Of a stretch of DNA of 43,625 nucleotides, positions 1 through 8,517 are shown piece by piece. A model generated the notes under the pieces. The model had not been told where the DNA came from. It ran no database searches and saw only the letters and a program-made list of their open reading frames with translations. Position 1 is the stretch's first letter; every line of letters starts with the position of its first letter. This DNA comes from Bdellovibrionales bacterium (GTDB taxonomy: Bacteria; Bdellovibrionota; Bdellovibrionia; Bdellovibrionales; JAGQZY01), in contig JAIEOS010000019.1 in NCBI GenBank assembly GCA_019750295.1, forward strand, positions 1 through 43,625, in the 5' to 3' direction. Position numbers and translations under genes: made by a program.

Positions 1-206
1 GGTTGCATGGAACCCCCGAGATTTATAAAAGTCGCTATAACAACTCCTACCTGTCACAAATTGCAACTCAGCTCGATGCCCCCTCCTCGTGGTGTATTTT
101 TGATAATACCACGTTTGGCTTTGCGATGGAGAACGCGCTCGAACTTCAGCAGATGATGAAAAAGAATCTAAAGGTCCGAGCGGACTTGAGCCCACTTTTC
201 TTTTAA
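1..206 (+). CDS. DUF72 (YecE-like) protein, C-terminal end only
   Basis: The reading frame is open from the first base (frame 3) and stops at 206, so only the last 68 or so residues are present and the true start lies outside the window. The visible stretch LHGTPEIYKSRY followed by WCIFDNTTFGFAMENALEL matches the conserved C-terminal end of the DUF72/YecE family: an RxHG-like segment, then the FDNT..G.A..NA..L segment. The family has a TIM-barrel-like fold and no firmly established reaction. The TTG at position 3 is an internal Leu, not a start. Confidence 0.75.
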   Translation, partial: LHGTPEIYKSRYNNSYLSQIATQLDAPSSWCIFDNTTFGFAMENALELQQMMKKNLKVRADLSPLFF

Positions 207-349
207 AGGAGATTAGGGACCATTTGATTCGAACGTCGTTCAGAAAAGTCCCTTCATCATTTGTAGTCTTTTTAAATTCTAACTCATCTCGGCTTTAGAT
301 TTGCATATGTAGATGGCAGGGACGTCGTATTAATATCACGGAGGAAAAG

Positions 350-484
350 ATGAAGTTTATTATCTTAATAATTCTGATCACCTTGGTATGGGTTCCTGTT
401 TTTATGCCAAGTGAGAGCAATTTAAATATTTACGATTCGAACACCGTGGCCTCTTCCGAGGATTCTGGGTATGCCAATCAATAA
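350..484 (+). CDS. small secreted or membrane-anchored peptide (44 aa)
   Basis: A short ORF begins with ATG at 350, behind a strong GGAGG at 340-344, and ends with TAA at 482-484. It encodes 44 residues: Met-Lys, a hydrophobic run of about 17 residues rich in Ile, Leu and Val, then a short polar tail. This is a signal peptide with almost nothing behind it, or a single-span membrane peptide. No family is recognised. The next gene, also a small secreted protein, starts 46 bp downstream on the same strand, so the two may be co-transcribed. Support rests on the ribosome binding site and the hydropathy pattern. Confidence 0.45.
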   Translation: MKFIILIILITLVWVPVFMPSESNLNIYDSNTVASSEDSGYANQ

Positions 485-530
485 ACAATGAGGGTAGCTA
501 TATCCTATGGAACCGCGGAGGAACTGATCT

Positions 531-875
531 ATGAGCGGATATTTTAAGGTTTTAATTTTATTAATGGGTCTTGTTTTTATACAACAATCTTTGGCGCAGC
601 CTGTGCCGACATCTCCGCACCCCATGCGACCTACAGAAACTCCCGCTCCGGGAACTCCAGGCTCCGCCACAGACCCAGCTACAACAACATCCCCGGAGGC
701 GAACAAGGGCGCCATTGTTCGAGACGGTGACAAGGGCAGTCTCCAGGATCGACGCCGCAAAAATCCGGCACTCCTTAAAAAAACGACCGATCCCATGGGT
801 AACGCGTCTGGGCCAGATCCCGAGCACGGAACCGATGGTTCCACCCAGAAGCCGACTCGCCCCGGTTCGAAGTAG
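531..875 (+). CDS. small secreted Pro/Thr-rich protein
   Basis: The protein has 114 residues. An N-terminal signal peptide (MSGYFKVLILLMGLVF..., cleavage probably after the Ala of SLAQ near residue 22) precedes a low-complexity, probably disordered region rich in Pro, Thr, Ser and Gly, with a basic patch DRRRK near residue 74. No domain is recognised. Overlapping frames on both strands look equally long but carry no signal peptide and are Arg-rich shadows. It follows the small peptide at 350 on the same strand. The role is unknown; it is probably periplasmic or exported. Confidence 0.55.
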   Translation: MSGYFKVLILLMGLVFIQQSLAQPVPTSPHPMRPTETPAPGTPGSATDPATTTSPEANKGAIVRDGDKGSLQDRRRKNPALLKKTTDPMGNASGPDPEHGTDGSTQKPTRPGSK

Positions 876-888
876 ATTTGAAACAGGC

Positions 889-1392
889 TTATTTTTTTCT
901 TTGAATGAGCGGAGCTAAATTGGTTTCCACCTCTTTAGCGATGTAAGAATTTGCTTCGTTGACGGGTTGGCCTCGTCCTAATGAGATATAGGCCACCGCC
1001 TCGTAACGAGTTTGGGCGTATAGGTCACTGCGACCCGAAGAGTAACCATGAGCGTAGTAAGGAAAGCGGCGACGACCGCCCATGGAATAGTTCCCGTAGT
1101 AAGGAGTCATGGTTGATATATAATCGGTCTTGGCCTCGACATCTTTCTCGGCCACCTCAAAGTAGTCAGCTTTTTGCGCGAGGGTGATTTCGGCAGCTCT
1201 GTAAAGGAGATAATTCTCGACGGTCTCGCGGGATGTAGAGCTGTTGCCGATAAAGGTGACTCTAAACTTATTTTCAGAGATCTTCACCTCGTGATAGCCC
1301 GGTTGTTCGTCGGCTCCAGGTTGATAAGGAGTTGGGGTTGCGCATCCTGAGAGGGTCCCCAAAAAAAGAATGGATAAGATCAAGCGTAACAT
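889..1392 (-). CDS. outer-membrane lipoprotein, CC0125/CC1285-like
   Basis: The protein has 167 residues with a type II signal peptide; the lipobox LSGC puts the lipidated Cys at about residue 17. The segment GYHEVKISENKFRVTFIGN, followed by S.TSRETVENYLLYRAAEIT, resembles the CC0125/CC1285 lipoprotein family, where a GY...I....Y.V.F.GN segment precedes an RAAEL.L helix. A Tyr/Gly-rich stretch (YYGNYSMGGRRRFPYY) occupies the middle. The function of the family is not established; an envelope role is likely. It converges with the gene ending at 875 and diverges from the PqiA-like gene, leaving about 96 bp for both promoters. Confidence 0.7.
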   Translation of the reverse strand: MLRLILSILFLGTLSGCATPTPYQPGADEQPGYHEVKISENKFRVTFIGNSSTSRETVENYLLYRAAEITLAQKADYFEVAEKDVEAKTDYISTMTPYYGNYSMGGRRRFPYYAHGYSSGRSDLYAQTRYEAVAYISLGRGQPVNEANSYIAKEVETNLAPLIQRKK

Positions 1393-1488
1393 TCACAAAT
1401 TTTACCAAACTTTTTATTGATAACCAAGTCGGATTCAGAAGAAAGAAGTAGCAATTTTAAAAGACAATGTTATTTTAAGGACCTCTAT

Positions 1489-2796
1489 ATGCAGGAACAA
1501 TTTCGCAAACGCCGGCGCTTACTTAACTACCTCCGTTTATTCGTCGGTATTCTCTTATTTGCGGGCATTGCATTTTTGTCGGAGCAGATCGTCTCTCGCT
1601 CTTTGACTCAACAGATTCGTAAGTATGACTATGCCAACATCAACCACATGAAGTATGGACTTTTTAGTGTTTCCGTGTGGAAGGATAAGATGGCGAATAT
1701 TATCGTCAAAGAGATCGAAAACTTCGAAATTAATGAAACAAATAAGGTGAAAATCAAAGAGCATATGGAAGTTCAACTCAATGGACTGATCGACAAAGTT
1801 GCGGATCAAGTTCGTGACGCCAATAAAGGCTCAACGACGGGCTGGGTGAAGCAAAAGTTTATCGATGCTCTGGTGGATGTCGAGGATATAAAAAAAGGAA
1901 TTCCGGGGTACGCAGATCTTATTGTTCAAGAGATGACGAAAGACAAAACTCAGCAGCAGCTCAAAGAGGTTGTTAAAGAGCGGATCGACAAGTATTTGAA
2001 AAACACCTTTGAACCCGAGGACAAGGCGGAAATTGACGAAATCGTCAAAAGAATTGGCGTTTCTAGTGAAGACGAGGCTCGCAAAATGTTGACGGAACAA
2101 ACTCCGATCGAGACAGAGAGACTCCAGCATCTGGCGTGGCAATTGATTGGTCTTTCAGCCTTTTTGTTTTTAGTTTTAGGATTTCATCGCACCAAACTCC
2201 CAGCGACACATTTTTTCCTTTGCCTGGCGACATTACTGACATTGTTATTTGTGGGAGTGACTTGCCCTATGATCGATATGGAAGCTAAGGTTTCTAAGTT
2301 TGGTTTTATTATTTTGGGCTATCCGATCTCTTTTGAGAATCAAGTGGTTTACTTTCAAAGTAAAAGTATCATCGACGTTTTTTGGATTATGATGTCCCAT
2401 AAAGATATGCAAATGAAAGTTGTTGGCGTCCTCATGGTGATGTTCAGTGTGGTGTTCCCGCTTCTTAAAATGTCCTCATCGATCTTTTATTACTATGACG
2501 TGTTCGGGGCACAGAAGAGATGGTGGGTCAAATTCTTCGTATTAAAATCGGGCAAGTGGTCCATGGCTGATGTTCAGGTGGTCGCGATTCTGATGGCATA
2601 TATCGGATTTAATGGAATGGTGACCAGTCAATTTTCCACGTTGAGTGCGAAGCTTTCTCAAGTAGAAATGATCACCACCAACGGGACCAGTCTCCAAATT
2701 GGATTTTATATTTTCATCAGTTACGCCACACTCGCGATGTTTCTCCCGAGTATGATCGATCAGAAAACGCCAACTCAAGATCACGCCAAAGGCTAA
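1489..2796 (+). CDS. PqiA-like inner-membrane protein with N-terminal coiled region
   Basis: The C-terminal half (from about residue 215) has the signature of paraquat-inducible protein A: CPMIDMEAKVSKF, the segment ISFENQVVYFQSKSIIDV, then FPLLKMSS and the motif GKWSMADVQVVAILMAYIGF. Several membrane spans fit the hydropathy. The N-terminal part has one membrane span followed by about 150 charged, helical residues that are not in standard PqiA. In Proteobacteria PqiA works with MCE-domain PqiB in lipid or envelope homeostasis; no pqiB partner is nearby. An upstream in-frame TTG (1417) exists, but AAGGA at 1477-1481 sits 7 bp before the ATG at 1489, so I choose that start (435 aa). Confidence 0.75.
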   Translation: MQEQFRKRRRLLNYLRLFVGILLFAGIAFLSEQIVSRSLTQQIRKYDYANINHMKYGLFSVSVWKDKMANIIVKEIENFEINETNKVKIKEHMEVQLNGLIDKVADQVRDANKGSTTGWVKQKFIDALVDVEDIKKGIPGYADLIVQEMTKDKTQQQLKEVVKERIDKYLKNTFEPEDKAEIDEIVKRIGVSSEDEARKMLTEQTPIETERLQHLAWQLIGLSAFLFLVLGFHRTKLPATHFFLCLATLLTLLFVGVTCPMIDMEAKVSKFGFIILGYPISFENQVVYFQSKSIIDVFWIMMSHKDMQMKVVGVLMVMFSVVFPLLKMSSSIFYYYDVFGAQKRWWVKFFVLKSGKWSMADVQVVAILMAYIGFNGMVTSQFSTLSAKLSQVEMITTNGTSLQIGFYIFISYATLAMFLPSMIDQKTPTQDHAKG

Positions 2797-3177
2797 GGTT
2801 TCAAGAGTTTTGCGTCGATGTGATACAATGGAACTATGGAAATGTTTCGTTTTAATTCATTTTTCGAAATTTAGAATCTTTTTCGAGATCTACATAAGAT
2901 GACGAATTCATTTTGAAATCCGATTTCGTCCCTGTGATCAATGTTTTGGATCAGTCGTTGATGAGAATAATCATCCTTGGTATTTATAACCCGTGCATTT
3001 AACATAGTAAGACTGAATCAATTCAGGTATCGGGGGGTATAATGTCCATAATTGTATCTAGTGGAATTCAAATAATATCAGTCTCGAGCCTCGAATGACA
3101 AACGATGGTGATATCAATTTTCGGTGTGCAACTGTGGGTGTTTTGAGAGTTCTTCGTCATTGAAAAGGTGGGATTAA
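2797..3177. other. intergenic stretch without a recognised gene
   Basis: This 381-bp AT-rich gap lies between the PqiA-like gene and the next secreted protein. I see no ORF with a convincing ribosome binding site, no RNA gene and no strong terminator. The last bases hold a GGTGGG element just before the start codon at 3178. Confidence 0.5.
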
Positions 3178-3657
3178 ATGAAATTAAAAAAAATTTCCGT
3201 ATTCGCGTTGAGTTTAATTGCAGGTGTTGGAATCACATTGAGTTTTCAAAACTGTGGTTCGACTAGTCGTAGCACTTCAGGAGTCGAGGCTTTAGACTCT
3301 TCTGATCTGCACGAGGGAGATCAGATTATGGGAAGTCCAAAACGGTATTCCCTGACAAATCTGGAAACCGTGGCTGGCTGTATGCCCAGCAATCCGGAGG
3401 GTAGTGTGGCCACGCCTTTCGGTGGACCTTGCACCGTCGAAGGACAAACTCAGACCGTCAACTGGGGCGCATCCAACGCCGCGAAAAAACTGGGAGGAGG
3501 GACATGTCCGGCAGGACAGGGCCCGATTGCAAAAAACACTTACACGTGTATTTCTTGTGCGAGCGGAAACTTTGTGGTTCAGGATTGGACGATCAATAAC
3601 GGAGACATTAATTTCCAAGGCGCCACTCAAGGAGTCAAACGCCTGGTCTGTAATTGA
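3178..3657 (+). CDS. small Cys-containing lipoprotein
   Basis: The 159-residue protein begins MKLKKISVFALSLIAGVGIT, and the signal region ends in LSFQNCGS, a lipobox-like end with Cys at about residue 26. After the first Cys there are five more (AGC, GPC, GTC and a CISC pair), suggesting disulfides in the periplasm or at the surface. No catalytic domain is recognised. The start is ATG 3178 behind GGTGGG. It converges with the DUF1295 gene and is probably monocistronic. Confidence 0.65.
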   Translation: MKLKKISVFALSLIAGVGITLSFQNCGSTSRSTSGVEALDSSDLHEGDQIMGSPKRYSLTNLETVAGCMPSNPEGSVATPFGGPCTVEGQTQTVNWGASNAAKKLGGGTCPAGQGPIAKNTYTCISCASGNFVVQDWTINNGDINFQGATQGVKRLVCN

Positions 3658-3680
3658 TCTTTTTTAAGATGGAAGCCCGC

Positions 3681-4466
3681 TTACTTTCGCGGAGGAAGCG
3701 GGATGAAAACCGAGGTTCTCTTTTTGTACTCGGCAAACCCAGGGCGCTTTTCCATCAAAGCTTCTAACATATCGACGCCAGAAACTTTCAAGATCAAAAT
3801 TGTGACGGCAATCGGTGCGACGACCAGCCAGAGATCTTCGAGATTCGACGCCATTAGAAATATTCCCCACCAAAGGACCACTTCGCCGAAGTAATTGGGA
3901 TGACGACTCCAACTCCACAGACCGCGGTCCATGATGCGCCCTTTATTCTTGGGGTCCTTCGTAAAGCGACGGAGCTGATCGTCAGCGATACACTCAAAAA
4001 GAAAACCGAAAATCCACACTGCGGTTCCAATCGCGGTAATGAGAGAGAACGTCTGCGGAGCCACTTCAACCGCTCTCATGATGGGGAGAGCCATTACGAT
4101 AAGAATTATGGGCTGCAGAACAAAAACTTGCAGATACGATCTCCACAGCCAAGTGTCGCCCCAGGCTTTTCTCCAATTGTTGTAGCGGACGTCTTCTTTT
4201 CCTTTTTTGTAGTAACGAGTACCTACATATATAGCGAGACGGGTGGACCAGATCCCTACAAAAAGAAAAATGAGAATCTCAGTCAGTCCCCATTGAAACT
4301 GATGACCCTGAAGATATTTTCCGCCCACGGCCGCGAGTCCCGTGAGTAAAAATCCAGGACCCCAAAGAACGTCGGCGAGATCATTGCGTCGGTAGATTAA
4401 ACCAAAGACGGCACCGATCTGGAAAAGTATAAATACGGCAAGGGAACCAACAATATAAGCGTTCAT
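3681..4466 (-). CDS. DUF1295 family membrane protein (steroid-reductase/ICMT-like fold)
   Basis: The 261-residue protein has about six or seven hydrophobic segments and the DUF1295 signature: RYNNWRKAWGDTWLWRSYLQVF in the middle, then FECIADDQLRRFTKDPKNKG and GLWSWSRHPNYFGEVVLWWG near residues 190-215. The family is related to 3-oxo-5-alpha-steroid 4-dehydrogenases and isoprenylcysteine methyltransferases; the bacterial substrate is not firmly known. It is the last gene of a three-gene operon with a secreted protein and a CFA-family methyltransferase, an association that suggests a role in modifying membrane fatty acids. An AGGAC element sits 7 bp before ATG 4466. Confidence 0.8.
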   Translation of the reverse strand: MNAYIVGSLAVFILFQIGAVFGLIYRRNDLADVLWGPGFLLTGLAAVGGKYLQGHQFQWGLTEILIFLFVGIWSTRLAIYVGTRYYKKGKEDVRYNNWRKAWGDTWLWRSYLQVFVLQPIILIVMALPIMRAVEVAPQTFSLITAIGTAVWIFGFLFECIADDQLRRFTKDPKNKGRIMDRGLWSWSRHPNYFGEVVLWWGIFLMASNLEDLWLVVAPIAVTILILKVSGVDMLEALMEKRPGFAEYKKRTSVFIPLPPRK

Positions 4467-4475
4467 AATTTTGTC

Positions 4476-5180
4476 CTATTGATATTGATAAAGGATTTCG
4501 GCGTCGAAAGACTTCCATTTTCCATTTTTCATGATTTTTAACGGTGTTCGACCTTTAAACTTCTCAATGCGTTTGTTTTTACTGTTCAGTTGAATATAAA
4601 TGGGATCCACGAGCATTGAAATAAAAAAGTTAGACGGCTTCATTTTAAGCTCTAGAGTCTCATCCGTGCTCGCCACCTTTCGAAACTGAAAGCCGATCGA
4701 CTTTGAGACTTCAAAGACTCCAAAATTCGCCCAAACCGTGTTTCCACCCATGAGAGAGTCCCAATTTTTTTGAAGGTAGGTTTGAGTGAGTGGGCCGGTA
4801 ATAAAATCATCTTCCATTTTAATTTTATTCGTATCCACCGGTGACCCTTTTTGGCCCTCTTTGATTTTATAAGTGAGAAATAGGGCGTTCTTATCTTCCA
4901 CTTTAAGTTCGTAGGCCTCGTTGATCTGGAGTTGTTCTATATATTGGCTCAAAACCTTTGTGTCTTTCATTTGAGCTTTTTCGGTCATTACTACTTTTCC
5001 GTCGGCGTCCTCGATCTTCGAAGTCCATTGGCGCTCTCCCGATTCCAAAGTCGTGACTTCGGTCGTTTGGACGAAGAGAGGTTTACCTTCCGTTTTCCCA
5101 AGGGGATAGATCAAAGCCTTTTGGGTTTCTGCAAACGCAGTCACTGAAATGAATGTCACAAGAACAGTGAAAAGCTTCAT
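4476..5180 (-). CDS. secreted hypothetical protein of the CFA operon
   Basis: The 234-residue protein has a short type I signal peptide (MKLFTVLVTFISVTAFAE, cleavage near residue 17). The mature part is beta-rich, with alternating polar and hydrophobic residues that suggest a single periplasmic beta-sheet domain that might bind a lipid. No family is recognised with confidence. The start codon overlaps the stop of the upstream methyltransferase gene by 4 bp (ATGA) and has its own AAGGA six bases upstream. Nine bases separate it from the DUF1295 gene. Confidence 0.7.
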   Translation of the reverse strand: MKLFTVLVTFISVTAFAETQKALIYPLGKTEGKPLFVQTTEVTTLESGERQWTSKIEDADGKVVMTEKAQMKDTKVLSQYIEQLQINEAYELKVEDKNALFLTYKIKEGQKGSPVDTNKIKMEDDFITGPLTQTYLQKNWDSLMGGNTVWANFGVFEVSKSIGFQFRKVASTDETLELKMKPSNFFISMLVDPIYIQLNSKNKRIEKFKGRTPLKIMKNGKWKSFDAEILYQYQ

Positions 5181-6223
5181 TTTTTATCCTTTGAAAAGAG
5201 GTAGTGAGAAACTCCCCATTCGCTCCCGTTTTTATATCCAAAGAGCTCGGCGACCGCGAGGAAGAAAACCTTCCACCGGTTGTACCAGCGGAAAGCATCT
5301 CCTTCTCCGTAGGTTTTAGCAAGAATTTCGATGACCTTATGTCGATTTTTTTCCAGAGAACTCAGCCAGGCTTCGGAGGTCTTCTGATAGTGAGTTCCGT
5401 CCCATAGCCATTGTTTCTCAAGGGTGAGATCCGACTGGAAAGACTTAAAAAGATCGTGGCTTGGCATTTGGCCGCCGGTAAAAAAATATTTACCCATCCA
5501 GTTGTCATCACCCTCGGTCTCAAAGAGATAGGCGTAGTTCTTATGGGTGAAGATATGGACAAACAATTTTCCGTCGGGCTTCAGCCAGTTGGAAATCCGA
5601 CGAAACAAGACCTCGTAGTTTCGAAGATGCTCAAACATCTCTACGCTGACCACGCGATCAAAGGTTTTTGAATCTTCGAAGTTTTCGAGAAGAACCACGT
5701 TTTGTGTAATGACTCTTAGATTTTTTAGATTTCTTTTTTTAGCTTCCCCTTCGATAAATTGTCGCTGGGAGCTGGAATTAGAAACGGCTGTGATCTTGGA
5801 CTGCGGAAACTTTTGAGCCATGGATAAGGACAGTGAACCCCAACCGCAGCCCAATTCCAAAATTTCCATACCATCGCGAAGCTCCGCCCGTTGCATGGTG
5901 ATGTCCAGGGCCTCTCGCTCGGCTTGATCGAGAGATTGGGCATCGTCAGTCCAATAGCCGCTGCTGTATTTGAGATTCGATCCTAAGACCTGAAGAAAAA
6001 AATCGGCAGGGACTTCGTAGTGTTGTTCATTGGCGGCTTCCGTGAATACAGCAATGGGAGAGGCTTTGAGCATCTCTATATATTCCTCTTGAAATCGAGG
6101 CTCTAATTTTTCTTGACCTCGAAGCTCTTTGAGTCTGTCGGCACAAAGTTTACGAATCCCTATGCGAACTAAAGAATTGGGAATAACTCCTCGTTCGGTC
6201 AACTCGATCAGAAGGCTTAACAT
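5177..6223 (-). CDS. CFA-synthase family SAM-dependent methyltransferase
   Basis: The 348-residue protein belongs to the cyclopropane-fatty-acyl-phospholipid synthase/coclaurine N-methyltransferase superfamily. It has EQHYEVPADFFLQVLGSNLKYS (residues 67-87), the SAM-binding motif ILELGCGWGSL (121-131), ITAVSNSSSQ, then VSVEMFEHLRNYE and a C-terminal RWYNRWKVFFLAVAELF segment. Such enzymes methylate lipid double bonds or small amines from S-adenosylmethionine. The N-terminal domain is shorter than in classical Cfa, so the precise substrate is uncertain. It heads a three-gene operon (methyltransferase, secreted protein, DUF1295) and is divergent from a TetR regulator 33 bp away. AAGGAG lies 5 bp before ATG 6223. 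Confidence 0.85.
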   Translation of the reverse strand: MLSLLIELTERGVIPNSLVRIGIRKLCADRLKELRGQEKLEPRFQEEYIEMLKASPIAVFTEAANEQHYEVPADFFLQVLGSNLKYSSGYWTDDAQSLDQAEREALDITMQRAELRDGMEILELGCGWGSLSLSMAQKFPQSKITAVSNSSSQRQFIEGEAKKRNLKNLRVITQNVVLLENFEDSKTFDRVVSVEMFEHLRNYEVLFRRISNWLKPDGKLFVHIFTHKNYAYLFETEGDDNWMGKYFFTGGQMPSHDLFKSFQSDLTLEKQWLWDGTHYQKTSEAWLSSLEKNRHKVIEILAKTYGEGDAFRWYNRWKVFFLAVAELFGYKNGSEWGVSHYLFSKDKK

Positions 6224-6243
6224 AGGAGCTCCTTAGGTGCACA

Positions 6244-6272
6244 ATTTAATGTCACCATGGCTGACATTAAAT
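6244..6272. promoter_or_regulatory. perfect 11-bp inverted repeat, probable TetR operator
   Basis: The arms ATTTAATGTCA (6244-6254) and TGACATTAAAT (6262-6272) are exact reverse complements around a 7-base spacer. The repeat lies between the divergent methyltransferase operon and the tetR gene, and the first ATG of the regulator ORF (6257) falls inside the spacer. The position and symmetry fit an operator bound by the TetR dimer, able to block both promoters. It also suggests that the regulator may really start further downstream. Confidence 0.7.
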
Positions 6273-6937
6273 CATTGAACTCTGATCTTGTAAATGGGAT
6301 TATGAAAGAGATGGGAGGCCATTTGTCTAAAAATACATCTGAAAACATCTCAGAGTCCGCAAAAATCCCAAGAAAGTATGACAACACGACTCGCGCCGAA
6401 AAAGCGGCTCGAACTCAGGCGGCCATTCTTCGTGCTTACATTGAATTATTAGTGGAGCGCCGAGGTGAGGAAGTTCAAATTGCCGAAGTGGCCAGGAATT
6501 GCGGCATCACTCAACGGACCGTGTTTCGTTTCTTTAAAGATAAAAAATGTTTGCAGGAAGCGATGGATGCTTACCTCGTTAACTATTTGTCGGCGGCGGG
6601 CTCGCAAATGGAAAATCTAGATTTCGTAGGTTTTGCAAAAAAGGTTTTTAAGCTTTTTGACGAGCACGAAAATCTCACAACGGCTTACGTATTGTCTTCA
6701 TTCGGACAACAAGCGCGAGTGTCATTTCGAAAAAAGCTCACCGCTGTTATGATTCAAAAAATTCAGCAAGAGAAAAAGTTAGACGTAACTCCGGAAAGAC
6801 TTAAGCGACTCGCCCTGATCACTTCACTGGTGAATGCAAAGATCTGGCATGATATCAAATCTGATTTTGGTTTTAGTGGAGCGGAAATGGAAGACGCTGT
6901 GGGATGGGCTTTAAAAACTTTAATCGATGAGTGCTGA
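6257..6937 (+). CDS. TetR family transcriptional regulator
   Basis: The helix-turn-helix lies at about residues 70-105: QIAEVARNCGITQRTVFRFF, followed by KDKKCLQEAMDAY, typical of TetR recognition helices. The C-terminal helical domain would bind an unknown ligand. It is divergent from the CFA-family operon and probably represses it and itself through the inverted repeat at 6244-6272. The listed start overlaps that operator and has no clear ribosome binding site. In-frame ATG codons at 6302 and 6311 are alternatives, and the N-terminal 40 residues are low in complexity, so the start is uncertain. A hydrolase gene follows after 9 bp. Confidence 0.85.
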   Translation: MADIKSLNSDLVNGIMKEMGGHLSKNTSENISESAKIPRKYDNTTRAEKAARTQAAILRAYIELLVERRGEEVQIAEVARNCGITQRTVFRFFKDKKCLQEAMDAYLVNYLSAAGSQMENLDFVGFAKKVFKLFDEHENLTTAYVLSSFGQQARVSFRKKLTAVMIQKIQQEKKLDVTPERLKRLALITSLVNAKIWHDIKSDFGFSGAEMEDAVGWALKTLIDEC

Positions 6938-6946
6938 TAGGATGAT

Positions 6947-7691
6947 ATGAGTTCAAAATGGAACTGGATGATCTTCGCCGTATTTTTTTCTTGGGGATGT
7001 TCATCTTTCTGGGGATCTCTATTCTCCGAATGGAGGCGAGTCTTTGCCCGCAGTGATTGTGGTTCATGGTGGGGGTTGGAGTCGCCGGAGCGGGGACATG
7101 GAGGCTGTATCAAAACGGTTAGCGAAAGCGGGCTTTGTCGTTTTTAATATGACTTATCGGCTGGCTCCTCAAAATCAATACCCACGGGCCGTCGAAGATG
7201 TGAGAGACGCCATCCATTGGCTAAGGGCTAATGCGAAAAAATATCGAATTCATCCGGATCACATATCAGGGTGGGGGTATTCTGCAGGAGCTCATCTGAT
7301 TCTGCTTGCGGGCCTAGAGCCGTCGACGGGTTTAAAGGCCATCGTCTCAGGAGGAACTCCGGCCGACCTCACCGTGTGGCCGAATTCGCCATTGGTTCTT
7401 AAGCTTTTAGGAGTACCCCTGAGCGAAAAGCCTGACGTGTGGAAGGCAGCGTCGCCGGTGAATCACGTCACAGACCATTCTCCTCCGGTGTTTTTGTATC
7501 ATGGTCAATGGGACAAAATCGTCGAGCACGAACAAATGCTAAAAATGGAAGCCGCACTCAAGGCCAAGCAACGCCCGGTGGAAACGCATACGGTTTCGTT
7601 CATGGGGCATCTTGCCGTTTATTTCCTAAGTCAGCACTCTGTGGATTTGGGCATCGATTTTCTGCGGCGAAAGACGCGACAGGGACTTTAG
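6947..7691 (+). CDS. alpha/beta hydrolase (BD-FAE/esterase-lipase type), apparent frameshift near its start
   Basis: The intact frame 7044-7691 encodes 215 residues with HGGGW (oxyanion-hole motif, residues 8-12), GWGYSAGAH with nucleophile Ser80, an acid in WDKIVE and the histidine in FMGH. It starts only at a TTG with no ribosome binding site. The same frame reads upstream as GDLYSPNGGESLPAVIVVHGG, clearly hydrolase sequence, but lacks a start codon. The ATG at 6947, with AGGA upstream, opens another frame. Removing one T from the seven-T run at 6983-6989 joins both into one protein of about 247 residues (MSSKWNWMIFAVFFLGDVHL...). This is either a sequencing error or a real frameshift. Confidence 0.75.
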
Positions 7692-7707
7692 TTGGCAGTC
7701 AGCTTTG

Positions 7708-8517
7708 CTATAGTGAACGCAGAATTTGATCGACGAGGATCAGGGAACCCACGATGAGTACAAAGTAACCGAAGCCTTTCTTAAGATGATGTTCGGCGAT
7801 TTTATCGGAAAGACCATTTCCGATGAGGATTCCGAGGATACCCAGCCCGCTAATCATGAATAAAAATATCCAAGGCACTTCGTAGGAAAGGGACAAGAAG
7901 CTCATCGAAAAACCAAAGAATGAATTGGCGGTGATGATCGCCAGAGATGTCCCTACAGCTTTACGGATCGGAAGACCGAGAAGTAAAGTCAAGGCGGGAA
8001 CAATCAGAAAACCCCCGCCAGCTCCCACAAATCCAGTCACCACGCCTACAAAGAGTCCTTTAAAAGTAATGCTCACTAGGGGTACAGAAATCACTTCCGC
8101 CGTTGATGCTTTTCCTAAACGTCCTGCCCGAATCATGGCTCGGGAGGCAATCATCATAATTAAAGAAAAACAAATCATAATCAGTATGGGCTTGGTGATT
8201 TCAACACCAAAAACAGAAAGGACCGAATGGGGAATGTTCGGTAGGATCAGTGCGCGGGCCATGTAAACGCCAATAAAGCTGGGCAAGGCGAAGAGAACCG
8301 CAGTGCCCATTTGAACATGACCTTTTCGATAATATTTAAAAGCACCCATCAGTGCAGTGGCCCCAACAATAAAGAGGGAGTTGGATGTTGCGGTGATCGA
8401 GTCTTGAGAAAAGAAATAATAAAGAATCGGGACGGTTAAGATAGAGCCCCCGCCTCCGATAAGTCCGAGGGATACTCCCATAATTAATGTAAGAATGTAG
8501 CCCAAAAGTTCGATCAC
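7708..8517 (-). CDS. TauE/SafE family sulfite/sulfur-compound exporter
   Basis: This 269-residue, eight-span membrane protein has the two TauE/SafE repeats: GVSLGLIGGGGSILTVPIL near the N-terminus and GFVGAGGGFLIVPALTLL in the middle. The family moves sulfite, sulfoacetate or other sulfur anions across the inner membrane. An open frame extends upstream to 8640 but lies inside the neighbouring gene. GTG at 8517 overlaps the upstream stop (GTGA) and begins directly with the first membrane span, so I take it as the start. It is the last gene of the persulfide-detoxification operon, where it likely exports the oxidised sulfur product. Confidence 0.85.
   Translation of the reverse strand: MIELLGYILTLIMGVSLGLIGGGGSILTVPILYYFFSQDSITATSNSLFIVGATALMGAFKYYRKGHVQMGTAVLFALPSFIGVYMARALILPNIPHSVLSVFGVEITKPILIMICFSLIMMIASRAMIRAGRLGKASTAEVISVPLVSITFKGLFVGVVTGFVGAGGGFLIVPALTLLLGLPIRKAVGTSLAIITANSFFGFSMSFLSLSYEVPWIFLFMISGLGILGILIGNGLSDKIAEHHLKKGFGYFVLIVGSLILVDQILRSL

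Noticed and set aside
422-844. 140-residue minus-strand ORF opposite the Pro-rich secreted protein
   Set aside because: Arg/Ser-rich shadow with no signal peptide or ribosome binding site; the plus-strand frame has both a signal peptide and small-protein features.
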